5,887 bases of DNA from an uncultured Rhodospirillaceae bacterium (GTDB lineage Bacteria > Pseudomonadota > Alphaproteobacteria > RF32 > CAG-239): positions 1-5,887 of the forward strand of contig OMQE01000003.1 of the NCBI GenBank assembly GCA_900313155.1. The letters are read 5' to 3'. Position 1 is the stretch's first letter. Each line of letters begins with the position of its first letter. Below the pieces are notes generated by a model. The model was given only the letters and a program-made list of their open reading frames with translations, had not been told where the DNA came from and made no database searches. Position numbers and translations under genes: made by a program. Below, piece by piece: positions 1 to 5,887 of the stretch.

Positions 1-456
1 CATTGCCGATAAATAATCTTCCTTGTCAATTTTATCCCAATCCACAACCATTTTGAGTTCTTTTTTGAAAATTAAATCAAGCCAAATTCTGGTGGCTCTG
101 CCGTTGCCTTCTCTAAAGGGATGAGCAATATTCATTTCAACGTATTTTTCAACAATTTCATCAAATGTTGATTGGGGCATTTTTTCTATATTTTTTAAGG
201 ATTGCTCTAAATACATAACCGGCGCAAAACGAAAATTGCCTTTAGAGATATTAATATCGCGGATAACACCTGCAAAATCATAAATATCTTCAAACAAAAA
301 TTTGTGAATTTGCTTTAATCCTTCAACAGTTCCTGCTTTTATTGTATCAATTATTCCTTCATCAAAAAGCCTTATAGCCTTTTCTTTGCTGATTTTTTCT
401 TCCGCCTTGTTGAGTTCAATCTGGCTTGTGATGTTTAGTTTGTTTTGCAAAACCAT
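1..456 (-). CDS. fic: Fic family protein adenylyltransferase, class III-like (C-terminus cut off by window edge)
   Basis: Fic enzymes transfer AMP from ATP to hydroxyl side chains of target proteins; some bacterial relatives modify the ATPase subunits of DNA gyrase and topoisomerase IV. The 152 visible residues contain the full catalytic motif HPFREGNGR at 112-120, with catalytic His112, the Glu-Gly-Asn-Gly phosphate-binding loop and Arg120, plus a preceding flap region SKGNFRFAP at 71-79. The layout closely resembles the short single-domain class III enzyme of Neisseria (about 190 residues), so roughly 40 C-terminal residues should lie outside the window. Class III enzymes carry their inhibitory (S/T)xxxE(G/N) helix at that C-terminus; I find no such motif in the N-terminal part, which agrees with class III but leaves autoinhibition unseen. 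The ATG is preceded by AGAGGA, and an in-frame TGA lies at 481-483. It starts 24 bases after the ELM1-family stop, so co-transcription is likely. Its G+C is only 33%, well below its neighbour. No antitoxin gene is seen upstream. Confidence 0.93.
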   Translation of the reverse strand, partial: MVLQNKLNITSQIELNKAEEKISKEKAIRLFDEGIIDTIKAGTVEGLKQIHKFLFEDIYDFAGVIRDINISKGNFRFAPVMYLEQSLKNIEKMPQSTFDEIVEKYVEMNIAHPFREGNGRATRIWLDLIFKKELKMVVDWDKIDKEDYLSAM

Positions 457-480
457 ATTTATTCCTCTTTTAATAAACAA

Positions 481-1461
481 TCATTGTTCTTCCGACATTT
501 TTTCAATCAATTTTGCCACTTCGGCGGCGGCATTAAGAGATTTTTGAGGCCTAAAATTTGCATCAGCATTTTCAATCAGTGCGGCACATTTATTATCTAA
601 AAGCGACTGCACAAAGCGTTCATGCTTTTTGGTAAGCCAATTTTGTCCTTTGAAAACATATATCGGTTTGCCACTACCGGTGGCCTCGCAACACATTGAA
701 ACAGAATCACCGGTAACCACAATGTTGTCAGCCAAAGCTAAAAAACCGCTATACGGATTTTCTCGAGTATCACCCCACAAATAATTATATTGCGGAATGT
801 CTTTTAATGCCTCGACAATAATTTTTTGCGCTTCTTCACCGGTTCGGCGTGAGGTGGTCAACAATACCGAACCGCCGATTTGGCTTTTTAACCTTTTGAC
901 GGCATCTGCCAAAGCGGCGGCATTTTCTGCGCTGAAGGGGTGTTTTTTTATTGCACCGCCCACAATAACCGCGGTTAGCGGTCTTGGCAAATTGGCAAAT
1001 GCTTCTTGCCACTTTTGTCGTGCTGTTTGCAAATATTGCGGTGTTACCTGATGCGTGCATCCGATAATGTAGTGCATATTCGGTGTGTGTTTTTTGTTTT
1101 TGTCGTGTTCCGGCACCACAATTAAGTCAAATTCCTTAATTCCGGCTGAACCGGCGTGCATCAGCTGCACCAATTTGGTTGCGGGCGATTTTTTTTTGAT
1201 ATAGCGAGCAATCGGGGCTGTGCGCCGGCTGATTGAAAGCACAATATCCGGAAAAGGCTGTGTCAGCTGATTTTTGCTTGCCGCCGTAATACCGACAAGC
1301 GTGCGTCCGCGCAACCAATTCGGTAATCCGGAGAAACGGGTGTATTCAATATTTTTTTCCACAACATTAAATTCTGCCGGATTAAGCGCATTCAAAATTC
1401 CCTTGGCTTGGCTTACACTGCCGCGCCGATTATCCATCAATGCCCATATTGTTTTGACCAT
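481..1461 (-). CDS. Mitochondrial fission ELM1-like protein (DUF1022 family)
   Basis: This 326-residue protein belongs to the ELM1/DUF1022 family. In plants ELM1 helps recruit a dynamin-related protein to mitochondria; the role of the bacterial members is not established. Recognisable family blocks in order are DNRRGSVSQAKG (10-21), SISRRTAPIARYIKK (76-90), PEHD (117-120), LTTSRRTG (201-208) and the strongest signature, NPYSGFLALADN followed by VVTGDSVSM (235-256), then the ending CCEATGSGKPIYVF (257-270). The alternation of Rossmann-like strands with a C-terminal nucleotide-sugar-type loop suggests a GT-B glycosyltransferase-like fold, but that is inference. No signal peptide or membrane segment is visible, so it is probably cytoplasmic. 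Length is typical for the family. The ATG at 1461 has a GAGG Shine-Dalgarno element about 8 bases upstream. It is the first gene of a probable pair with fic, and diverges from the exported-protein gene at 1550. Such proteins are sometimes misnamed sugar epimerases in databases. Confidence 0.9.
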   Translation of the reverse strand: MVKTIWALMDNRRGSVSQAKGILNALNPAEFNVVEKNIEYTRFSGLPNWLRGRTLVGITAASKNQLTQPFPDIVLSISRRTAPIARYIKKKSPATKLVQLMHAGSAGIKEFDLIVVPEHDKNKKHTPNMHYIIGCTHQVTPQYLQTARQKWQEAFANLPRPLTAVIVGGAIKKHPFSAENAAALADAVKRLKSQIGGSVLLTTSRRTGEEAQKIIVEALKDIPQYNYLWGDTRENPYSGFLALADNIVVTGDSVSMCCEATGSGKPIYVFKGQNWLTKKHERFVQSLLDNKCAALIENADANFRPQKSLNAAAEVAKLIEKMSEEQ

Positions 1462-1496
1462 ATCAAAGCCTCACATTCTTTTCTTTTGCTTTTTTC

Positions 1497-1517
1497 AACA
1501 TATATGATATATATGTT
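1497..1517. repeat. Inverted repeat in divergent promoter region
   Basis: A perfect 9-bp inverted repeat (AACATATAT, 3-base spacer GAT, ATATATGTT) lies in the 88-base spacer between the divergent ELM1-family and exported-protein genes. The region is strongly AT-rich and should contain promoters for both. On the minus strand TTGCTT (1521-1526) and TATATG (1499-1504) are separated by 16 bases and make a plausible -35/-10 pair for the ELM1-fic unit; on the plus strand TATGAT (1503-1508) could be a -10 box with no good -35. The repeat overlaps both candidate -10 boxes, so it could be an operator, but alternating AT makes chance symmetry easy. Confidence 0.4.
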
Positions 1518-1549
1518 TTTAAGCAAGTTTTTTTTGAAAGGTATGCGCA

Positions 1550-2080
1550 ATGAAAAATTTTTTAGCTTTTTGTCTTTGTTGGTTATTCTGTTTTTCAGCG
1601 CTGGCGCAGGTCGGTAAAATTTCGGCTGACGGCGGGGTGTCGTATGCGCCGAACGCTTCAGAATTGCGCTATCGCCGTTCAGCCGCTCCAACTTATGAAC
1701 AGCTCACACCGCAAAATGTTCCGGCAACGGCGGAAAATCGGCAAGAAGCGGCGCAAGAAATTTTAGAAGACGAAGTTTCAGCCGCAAACAACATAAATCA
1801 GGTTGAACGAAAAAAATCAAATGTTCGTCTTGCCGGCTACGGTGACCAGCGCGAAGCACGCAATATTATGGTGGTGCATGCGGTAGCCAACTATAAGCTG
1901 GGTGATGAAAGGCTGGCAAAACAATTTGAAAAAGTTGAAGATAATGCCGAATTTGAGCGCAAAATGCAGCAAATTATGGAAAATTTGAATAACAATCGTT
2001 TACGTAACAGTAAAAATCGCGAAGTTATACGCATTTTGAACGATGCCGGCAATAAGCTTTATAACCTATTGGCGAATTAG
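1550..2080 (+). CDS. Exported protein of unknown function
   Basis: I do not recognise a family for this 176-residue protein. Residues 1-19 form a classical Sec signal peptide: a Lys at position 2, a hydrophobic aromatic core (FLAFCLCWLFCF) and an AxA-type end SALA before Gln20, the likely signal peptidase I site. There is no lipobox suited to lipoprotein processing, and the only cysteines (8, 10, 14) are inside the signal, so the mature protein is cysteine-free. The mature part has a low-complexity stretch rich in Ala, Pro, Gln and Glu (about 37-80), then a charged, predicted helical region (about 97-175) rich in Asn, Arg, Lys and Glu that might form a coiled coil or a helical bundle. It is most likely periplasmic. 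The start is fixed by GAAAGG at 1536-1541, 8 bases upstream, and by an in-frame stop at 1535-1537; the earlier ATG at 1543 is in another frame. It reads toward the Dps-like gene but with a 122-base gap, so co-transcription is uncertain. Confidence 0.85.
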   Translation: MKNFLAFCLCWLFCFSALAQVGKISADGGVSYAPNASELRYRRSAAPTYEQLTPQNVPATAENRQEAAQEILEDEVSAANNINQVERKKSNVRLAGYGDQREARNIMVVHAVANYKLGDERLAKQFEKVEDNAEFERKMQQIMENLNNNRLRNSKNREVIRILNDAGNKLYNLLAN

Positions 2081-2202
2081 GCCACATATCCCTTATATCC
2101 ATCGGATAAAAAAACTGTTCCTTGTGTTTATGTCCTCTGTGATTTTGCAGTTGCCGGACTATTTTTATGTCTGTCCGAAACAAAATTTTTTAGGAGGTAA
2201 CA
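2081..2202 (+). other. Intergenic leader upstream of the Dps-like gene
   Basis: This 122-base stretch separates the exported-protein stop from the Dps-like start. I see no convincing intrinsic terminator for the upstream gene: a 5-bp hairpin (TATCC/GGATA, 2096-2108) is followed by A residues rather than T. A second weak hairpin pairs CGGAC (2155-2159) with GTCCG (2173-2177) over a 13-base loop, ahead of a short T run (2186-2191). The octamer TTTATGTC occurs twice (2127-2134 and 2164-2171). No promoter stands out, although the gap is long enough to hold one. A 26-codon reading frame without a Shine-Dalgarno element (2130-2210) overlaps the Dps-like start. Confidence 0.35.
2192..2198 (+). promoter_or_regulatory. 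Strong Shine-Dalgarno site of the Dps-like gene
   Basis: AGGAGGT is a near-perfect match to the anti-Shine-Dalgarno sequence and lies 4 bases before the ATG at 2203. It is the best ribosome binding site in the window and suggests the Dps-like protein is translated at a high level, as expected for an abundant storage or protection protein. Confidence 0.8.
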
Positions 2203-2691
2203 ATGGCTAACTTAAGTAATGAACTGAATGCGTATTTGGCAAATTTGAATGTGATGGCACAAAATGTGCGTAATATGCACTGGAACGTTATCGGTCCGTA
2301 TTTTACGGCGTTGCATTTGGCTACCGGAAAAATATATAAAGACCTTGCGTGCCAAATTGACGAAGTGGCGGAAATGATGAAAATGCAACAAATGCAACCG
2401 CTGGCGCGCCTGTCAGATTATATAAACGAAGCGACAATTGAGGAACTTGATGCCCGCGATTATAATGAATATGAGTTGATTGACAATATGGTTGCCGGTG
2501 GTCATGAGCTGATGAAACAGGCCAAAGAAATTCGCGACACCGCCGATGATGATGACAACTTTTTGGTTGCTAATAAGTTTGAAGAATATTTGTGCTGCTA
2601 TGCCAAAATGGAATGGATGGTTCGCGCCATGCATATTGACGAATATCGTCGCGACCAAGATGACGAAGACGACGATGATGATGACGATTAA
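2203..2691 (+). CDS. Dps/ferritin-like protein with atypical ferroxidase site and acidic tail
   Basis: Dps proteins form 12-subunit shells that oxidise iron with peroxide, store it and often coat DNA during stress. Membership is shown by HWNVIGPYFTALH (26-38) and the later IDEVAE (52-57), which align without gaps to the ferroxidase region of characterised Dps proteins. Compared with Listeria Dps, ligands His31, His43, Asp58 and Glu62 correspond to His26, His38, Asp53 and Glu57 here, but the Asp47 position is Gly42. The Gly-Gly normally following the ferroxidase helix is replaced (KMQQMQP, 60-66). The C-terminal helix with Trp137 fits the family. The protein ends in an acidic run, residues 153-162, all Asp except one Glu, with the last seven all Asp. 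Most DNA-binding Dps proteins have Lys/Arg-rich tails, so direct DNA coating by this tail is unlikely. At 162 residues the length is normal. The fold assignment is firm; iron oxidation and DNA binding are both open. A shared bidirectional terminator follows. Confidence 0.88.
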   Translation: MANLSNELNAYLANLNVMAQNVRNMHWNVIGPYFTALHLATGKIYKDLACQIDEVAEMMKMQQMQPLARLSDYINEATIEELDARDYNEYELIDNMVAGGHELMKQAKEIRDTADDDDNFLVANKFEEYLCCYAKMEWMVRAMHIDEYRRDQDDEDDDDDDD

Positions 2692-2716
2692 GGTTTAAAT
2701 ACAGTGTTCTTAAAGT

Positions 2717-2749
2717 AAAAAAATCACCGGCTTTACCGGTGATTTTTTT
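2717..2749. terminator. Bidirectional intrinsic terminator between convergent genes
   Basis: A perfect GC-rich stem, TCACCGG (2724-2730) with CCGGTGA (2736-2742), closes a 5-base loop. Seven A residues precede it (2717-2723) and seven T residues follow it (2743-2749), so a T tract follows the hairpin on either strand. It lies 25 bases past the Dps-like stop and 7 bases past the HD-gene stop on the other strand, and can end both transcripts. Confidence 0.9.
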
Positions 2750-2756
2750 ATTCATG

Positions 2757-3575
2757 TCATAATTTAATAATTTCTTTTATTTTTTTCAGTTCAGTTTTAT
2801 CAGTATGATATTTTGCCAGTTCATCAAACAAAAATTGCGCGTAACCTTGGTTTAAAAACACTGTTTTTGTGTATTCATAATTAAAGTCGTAAATCCACGA
2901 AATAACTTGCAAAAGGCGATCGGCAAATGTTTGTACTGTGGCCGATAAAACAGTTTTACCGGTAAAAAATTGTTCTTTGACTTTGGAAGTTAGCGGAGCG
3001 ATTTTAGCTTTAGCGCTCAGTTGCTTATAAAATATATCTTCCCGCAAATGGTTATCTTTTTTTGCCGCTTGCAAATTCGCTATCTTATCGGCATCACGCA
3101 CCAAATAAAAAATTTGTAAAATTTCATCTCTAACAGCAGATTTTACCACGTTTTGCCACATTTCCGACATTCTGACATCTTCCATCATTTTACCATGATA
3201 GCGCACGGCAAACAAAATGCGCAAATCGTTATATTTCTGATTTTCTTTCAGTAAATTATACCCTATTATACCATGGTCAAATTGCGCTAAAACATCAGCA
3301 GTCAAATCACTATTTTTACCTGCCTCATAGCATAAAAATGCTTCTTCAAAACGCCCAACATCGTGGAACAAAAGTGCTTGCTCGGCAAAATTTGTGAATT
3401 GCACCGAAATATTTGCCAATTCCGGTGTTTTTTGCATAATTTCTTGACCGCAATGCAGCACATCTATTGAGTGCCGATATTTATGATTCATGCTTTGGCG
3501 GAAAAACGAATCAGCCGGAACTTTTGGGACGACCTCAAGATAATATTTCTTGAAATTGACTAAATCTTCCCGCAT
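2757..3575 (-). CDS. HD-domain phosphohydrolase of unknown substrate
   Basis: HD-domain enzymes use a histidine/aspartate metal site to hydrolyse phosphomonoester or phosphodiester bonds, often in nucleotides. The 272-residue protein shows the expected ligands in order: His35 (YRHSIDV), His71-Asp72 (LLFHDVGRFEE, 68-78), His101 (FDHGIIGYNLL), His127 (VRYHGK) and Asp161 or Asp163 (VRDADKIANL, 159-168). The extra histidines between the HD pair and the final Asp suggest more than one metal could be bound, which is inference. No signal peptide, membrane segment or second recognised domain is seen; residues after about 185 are a mostly helical, charged region without a family I can name. The ATG lies 2 bases after the stop of the deaminase gene, indicating an operon with probable translational coupling; only a weak AGAGA precedes it. 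Its G+C is about 34% in sampled lines. The pairing suggests nucleotide salvage or turnover, but the substrate cannot be read from sequence. Confidence 0.87.
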   Translation of the reverse strand: MREDLVNFKKYYLEVVPKVPADSFFRQSMNHKYRHSIDVLHCGQEIMQKTPELANISVQFTNFAEQALLFHDVGRFEEAFLCYEAGKNSDLTADVLAQFDHGIIGYNLLKENQKYNDLRILFAVRYHGKMMEDVRMSEMWQNVVKSAVRDEILQIFYLVRDADKIANLQAAKKDNHLREDIFYKQLSAKAKIAPLTSKVKEQFFTGKTVLSATVQTFADRLLQVISWIYDFNYEYTKTVFLNQGYAQFLFDELAKYHTDKTELKKIKEIIKL

Positions 3576-3577
3576 TT

Positions 3578-4117
3578 TTATTCTCTGTTTGGTTGATACA
3601 CCGTTTTGCCGTCGGAAACATAGTCTTGCAAAACCTTTTCACCGGCTTTGACGGCAATATTACCATAGGCCGAAATACCTCGTTTTTGAAATTCCTCAAA
3701 CCAATTTGGTTTAAAACCTTCATCAAAACCGGTGATTTGCTCAACCCTTTCAGACGGGACACCGTAATACACCGCCTTAATTCCCGACCACATAATACCG
3801 CCCAAACACATCATACACGGTTCAGCAGTTACATACAAACTCAAATTATAGGTTGATAAATCGTAAGTTTGTAAAGCTTTTTCTGCCGCTTTTATAGCAT
3901 TCATTTCGGCATGATTATGACTGCACCCTTCGTTAATGACACTGTTTGCCTCCTTGGCAACCAGATTACCTTTTTCATCATACACAGCGGCTAAAAACGG
4001 TCCGCTTCCATTAGCAATATAGCTGGGTAATTCTTGTTGCAATTGCAAAATAATTTTTTCGGCCTGCGCTAATTTGGCGGTATTTATTTCTTCGTTGGCA
4101 ATAACATCTTTTTGCAT
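3578..4117 (-). CDS. Nucleoside/nucleobase deaminase (cytidine deaminase-like fold)
   Basis: This 179-residue protein is a zinc-dependent deaminase of the CDA/TadA/GuaD superfamily, replacing an amino group of a purine or pyrimidine base by oxygen. The zinc site is complete: His69-Ala-Glu71 (HAEMNAIKAAEKAL, with Glu71 the proton shuttle) and PCMMC (100-104, ligands Cys101 and Cys104). The downstream SGIKAVYYGV and the segment around GFDEGF resemble guanine deaminase and nucleoside deaminase members more than true TadA, where the second motif is usually PCPMCAGA. The substrate could be guanine, cytosine, a nucleoside or a modified base. The HAE motif is about 15 residues further in than in compact family members because of an N-terminal helical extension rich in Gln, Glu and Ala. 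The start has AAGGAG 8 bases upstream. It is first in a two-gene unit with the HD phosphohydrolase and diverges from typA across 162 bases. It appears cytoplasmic. Confidence 0.9.
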   Translation of the reverse strand: MQKDVIANEEINTAKLAQAEKIILQLQQELPSYIANGSGPFLAAVYDEKGNLVAKEANSVINEGCSHNHAEMNAIKAAEKALQTYDLSTYNLSLYVTAEPCMMCLGGIMWSGIKAVYYGVPSERVEQITGFDEGFKPNWFEEFQKRGISAYGNIAVKAGEKVLQDYVSDGKTVYQPNRE

Positions 4118-4206
4118 CTTATTTTCTCCTTGCTCTTGTATATCCTCAAGGAATTTAATTTTTCGTTAGCTACATATTCTTTTTTTATCTTTATATACAA
4201 AAATAC

Positions 4207-4234
4207 TTGCAGTTTTCAAAAAATGCGTTATAGT
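4207..4234 (+). promoter_or_regulatory. Probable typA promoter
   Basis: TTGCAG (4207-4212, preceded by C) and TATAGT (4229-4234) are separated by 16 bases, a good housekeeping sigma-factor promoter of the CTTG type frequent in Alphaproteobacteria. It predicts a transcript start near 4241 and a leader of about 40 bases before the ATG at 4280. The opposite strand of the same spacer must drive the deaminase-HD unit, but I only find a weak candidate there (TTGTAT at 4195-4200 and TATGTA at 4171-4176, 18 bases apart). Confidence 0.6.
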
Positions 4235-4264
4235 GGCGCAAATTTTACGTTAATATAAAGATAT

Positions 4265-4270
4265 AGAGGA
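4265..4270 (+). promoter_or_regulatory. Shine-Dalgarno site that selects the typA start
   Basis: AGAGGA lies 9 bases before the ATG at 4280 and 15 bases before a second in-frame ATG at 4286. The spacing favours 4280, giving an N-terminus of [16 protein letters not shown]. Confidence 0.6.
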
Positions 4271-4279
4271 ACAAAAAAG

Positions 4280-5887
4280 ATGAGTATGCGTAATATTGCC
4301 ATTATCGCCCACGTTGACCACGGTAAAACAACTTTGGTGGACGGTTTGTTGCGCCAAAGCGGAACTTTTCGCGATAATCAAAAAGTGGTAGATTGTGTGA
4401 TGGATAGCAACGATTTGGAACGTGAACGCGGTATTACCATCTTATCTAAATGCACTTCGGTGGAATGGAACGGTACTCATATCAATATTGTTGACACACC
4501 GGGACACGCCGATTTTGGTGGTGAAGTGGAACGCATTCTTTCAATGGTAGATGGTGTTGTTTTGCTAGTGGATTCTTCCGAAGGTCCGATGCCGCAAACC
4601 AAATTTGTGCTCGGTAAGGCTTTGAAAATCGGCTTGAAGCCGATTGTGGTGATTAACAAGGCAGATAAGGCCGATGCCCGTCCGGACGAAGTTTTGAACG
4701 AAATTTTTGACTTGTTCGTGAGTTTAGATGCCAATGATGAACAGCTCGATTTTCCGGTGCTTTATGCCAGCGGTCGCAACGGTTGGGCTGTGCGCGATTT
4801 ATCGGAAGAACATAAAGATTTAACCCCGCTGTTTGAAACAATTTTGAGCTATGTCAGCGAACCTGTTTGCGAGCCGGATAAACCGTTTAGAATGCTTGCC
4901 ACAACTTTGGAAGCCGATAAGTTTGTCGGCCGTATTTTAACCGGCAAAATCCAAAGCGGCAGCGTCAAGGTTAATGACACAGTTAAAGTTATTAACAAAG
5001 ATGGTGAAGTGGAACGCACCAAAATTACCAAAATTATGGCTTATAAAGGCTTGGATCGTGTGGCTCTTGATGCCGCGCATGCCGGTGATATTGTGGCTGT
5101 GGCAGGCATTGTGAAAGGCACGGTGGCCGATACGATTTGTGCACTTGATGTGCCGGCAACCGACTACATCAATGCACAACCGATTGACCCGCCGACACTG
5201 GTAATGACCTTTTCGGTGAACGATTCACCGCTTGCCGGCAAGGAAGGTGACAAAGTTACTTCACGCGTCATTTGGGCTCGCTTGGAAAAAGAAGCAGAAG
5301 GCAATATTGCTCTCAAAATTTCGCGTACCGACAACAGCGACAGCTTTGAAGTGGCCGGTCGTGGCGAGTTGCAGCTGGGTGTTCTGATTGAAACCATGCG
5401 TCGTGAGGGCTTTGAACTTTCTATTTCGCGTCCGCGGGTGATTATGAAACACGATGAAAACGGCCAACTTTTGGAACCGATAGAAGAAGTAGTCATTGAT
5501 GTTGATGAAGAGTTTTCCGGTGCTGTAGTAGAAAAACTCGGTCAGCGCCGTGCCGAAATGGTAGATATGATTCCATCGCAAGTTGGCAATAAAGTGCGGT
5601 TGGTATTTCATGCACCATCGCGCGGGCTTATCGGCTACCATTCCGAATTTTTGACCGACACGCGCGGAACCGGAGTTATGAACCGTATTTTCTACGCTTT
5701 TGAACCGTATAAAGGTGAAATTGAAAATCGCCGTAACGGGGCGATGATTTCCAGCGAGAATGGACAGGCGATTGCTTATTCGCTGTGGAAATTGCAAGAC
5801 CGTGGCCCAATGTTTGTGGAGCACAATTCACCGGTTTACGTGGGTATGATTATTGGTGAACATAACAAATATAATGACATTGATGTC
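4280..5887 (+). CDS. typA: Translational GTPase TypA/BipA (C-terminus cut off by window edge)
   Basis: TypA/BipA is a ribosome-associated GTPase related to EF-G and LepA, involved in 50S assembly and in growth at low temperature or under stress. All GTPase motifs are intact: G1 AHVDHGKT (10-17), the switch I region [12 protein letters not shown] (43-54) containing G2, G3 DTPGH (72-76), G4 NKAD (126-129) and G5 SGR (164-166). After these come the EF-Tu-like domain II (about 200-295), a domain III with [16 protein letters not shown] starting at 314 and [12 protein letters not shown] at 360-371, an EF-G domain V-like part, and the start of the TypA-specific C-terminal domain. The 536 visible codons end at [11 protein letters not shown]; full-length family members are about 600-610 residues, so some 70 residues are missing through window truncation only. 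No internal stop or frameshift is seen. It has its own promoter and reads away from the deaminase-HD unit. Confidence 0.97.
   Translation, partial: MSMRNIAIIAHVDHGKTTLVDGLLRQSGTFRDNQKVVDCVMDSNDLERERGITILSKCTSVEWNGTHINIVDTPGHADFGGEVERILSMVDGVVLLVDSSEGPMPQTKFVLGKALKIGLKPIVVINKADKADARPDEVLNEIFDLFVSLDANDEQLDFPVLYASGRNGWAVRDLSEEHKDLTPLFETILSYVSEPVCEPDKPFRMLATTLEADKFVGRILTGKIQSGSVKVNDTVKVINKDGEVERTKITKIMAYKGLDRVALDAAHAGDIVAVAGIVKGTVADTICALDVPATDYINAQPIDPPTLVMTFSVNDSPLAGKEGDKVTSRVIWARLEKEAEGNIALKISRTDNSDSFEVAGRGELQLGVLIETMRREGFELSISRPRVIMKHDENGQLLEPIEEVVIDVDEEFSGAVVEKLGQRRAEMVDMIPSQVGNKVRLVFHAPSRGLIGYHSEFLTDTRGTGVMNRIFYAFEPYKGEIENRRNGAMISSENGQAIAYSLWKLQDRGPMFVEHNSPVYVGMIIGEHNKYNDIDV

Noticed and set aside
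1408..1617. Plus-strand 69-codon frame with a hydrophobic stretch, overlapping the start of the exported-protein gene
   Set aside because: It covers the 5' end of the ELM1-family gene and the divergent spacer and has no good ribosome binding site at its first ATG; its hydrophobic part is an out-of-frame reading of the signal-peptide codons. The in-frame alternative with GAAAGG spacing and a clean signal peptide is far better.
2096..2108. Small hairpin after the exported-protein gene as a terminator
   Set aside because: The stem is only 5 bp with a 3-base loop and is followed by A residues, so it lacks the T tract needed on the plus strand.
2132..2177. Alternative pairings of GGAC (2156-2159) with GTCC at 2132-2135 or 2173-2176, suggesting a riboswitch-like leader
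   Set aside because: The competing stems are only 4-5 bp and match no known riboswitch; expected by chance in a leader of this length.
3578..4117. Assignment of the deaminase as TadA tRNA adenosine deaminase
   Set aside because: The second zinc motif is PCMMCLGG rather than the PCPMCAGA usual in TadA, and the downstream region resembles GuaD-like nucleoside deaminases; the gene is left without a symbol.
4135..4150. CTTG/CAAG inverted repeat upstream of the deaminase gene
   Set aside because: The arms are only 4 bp over an 8-base spacer, too short to support an operator.
4477..5824. Several minus-strand frames of 60-187 codons opposite typA
   Set aside because: They lie entirely inside an intact, strongly recognised typA gene, have no family motifs, and their long open stretches follow from typA codon use.

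Overview
The window looks like ordinary chromosome from a moderately AT-rich alphaproteobacterium. Three things point there: a bacterial ELM1-family (DUF1022) protein, a group that is common in Alphaproteobacteria; a TypA/BipA whose domain III reads [12 protein letters not shown], the form I associate with alphaproteobacterial TypA; and a CTTGC-type -35 with a TATAGT -10 in front of typA. This is inference from protein and promoter style, and I cannot name a genus. The standard genetic code is in use (TAA, TAG and TGA all act as stops). I see no phage, insertion-sequence, CRISPR or RNA-gene signature.

Layout. Positions 1-1461 (minus strand) hold an ELM1-family gene followed 24 bases later by a class III-like Fic adenylyltransferase gene that runs off the left edge. 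An 88-base divergent spacer with a 9-bp-arm inverted repeat separates them from a plus-strand gene for a small exported protein of unknown function (1550-2080). A 122-base leader then precedes a Dps/ferritin-like gene (2203-2691) with an unusual ferroxidase site and a poly-aspartate tail. One symmetrical hairpin at 2717-2749 can terminate both this gene and the convergent minus-strand pair that follows. That pair is a nucleoside deaminase (3578-4117) and an HD-domain phosphohydrolase (2757-3575), read in that order with only 2 bases between them. A 162-base divergent spacer carries the typA promoter, and typA runs from 4280 off the right edge.

How the genes fit together. The deaminase and HD protein probably form a two-gene nucleotide-metabolism operon, and fic is probably co-transcribed with the ELM1 gene. 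The remaining genes (Dps-like, TypA) are stress or housekeeping functions with no obvious shared pathway. The fic gene (33% G+C by hand count) and the HD gene (about 34% in sampled lines) are clearly more AT-rich than the ELM1 and typA genes (about 50%), so they may have been acquired separately. The features most worth a second look are the divergent Dps, the tightly coupled deaminase-HD pair and the low-GC Fic gene. Nothing here amounts to a clearly new multi-gene system.
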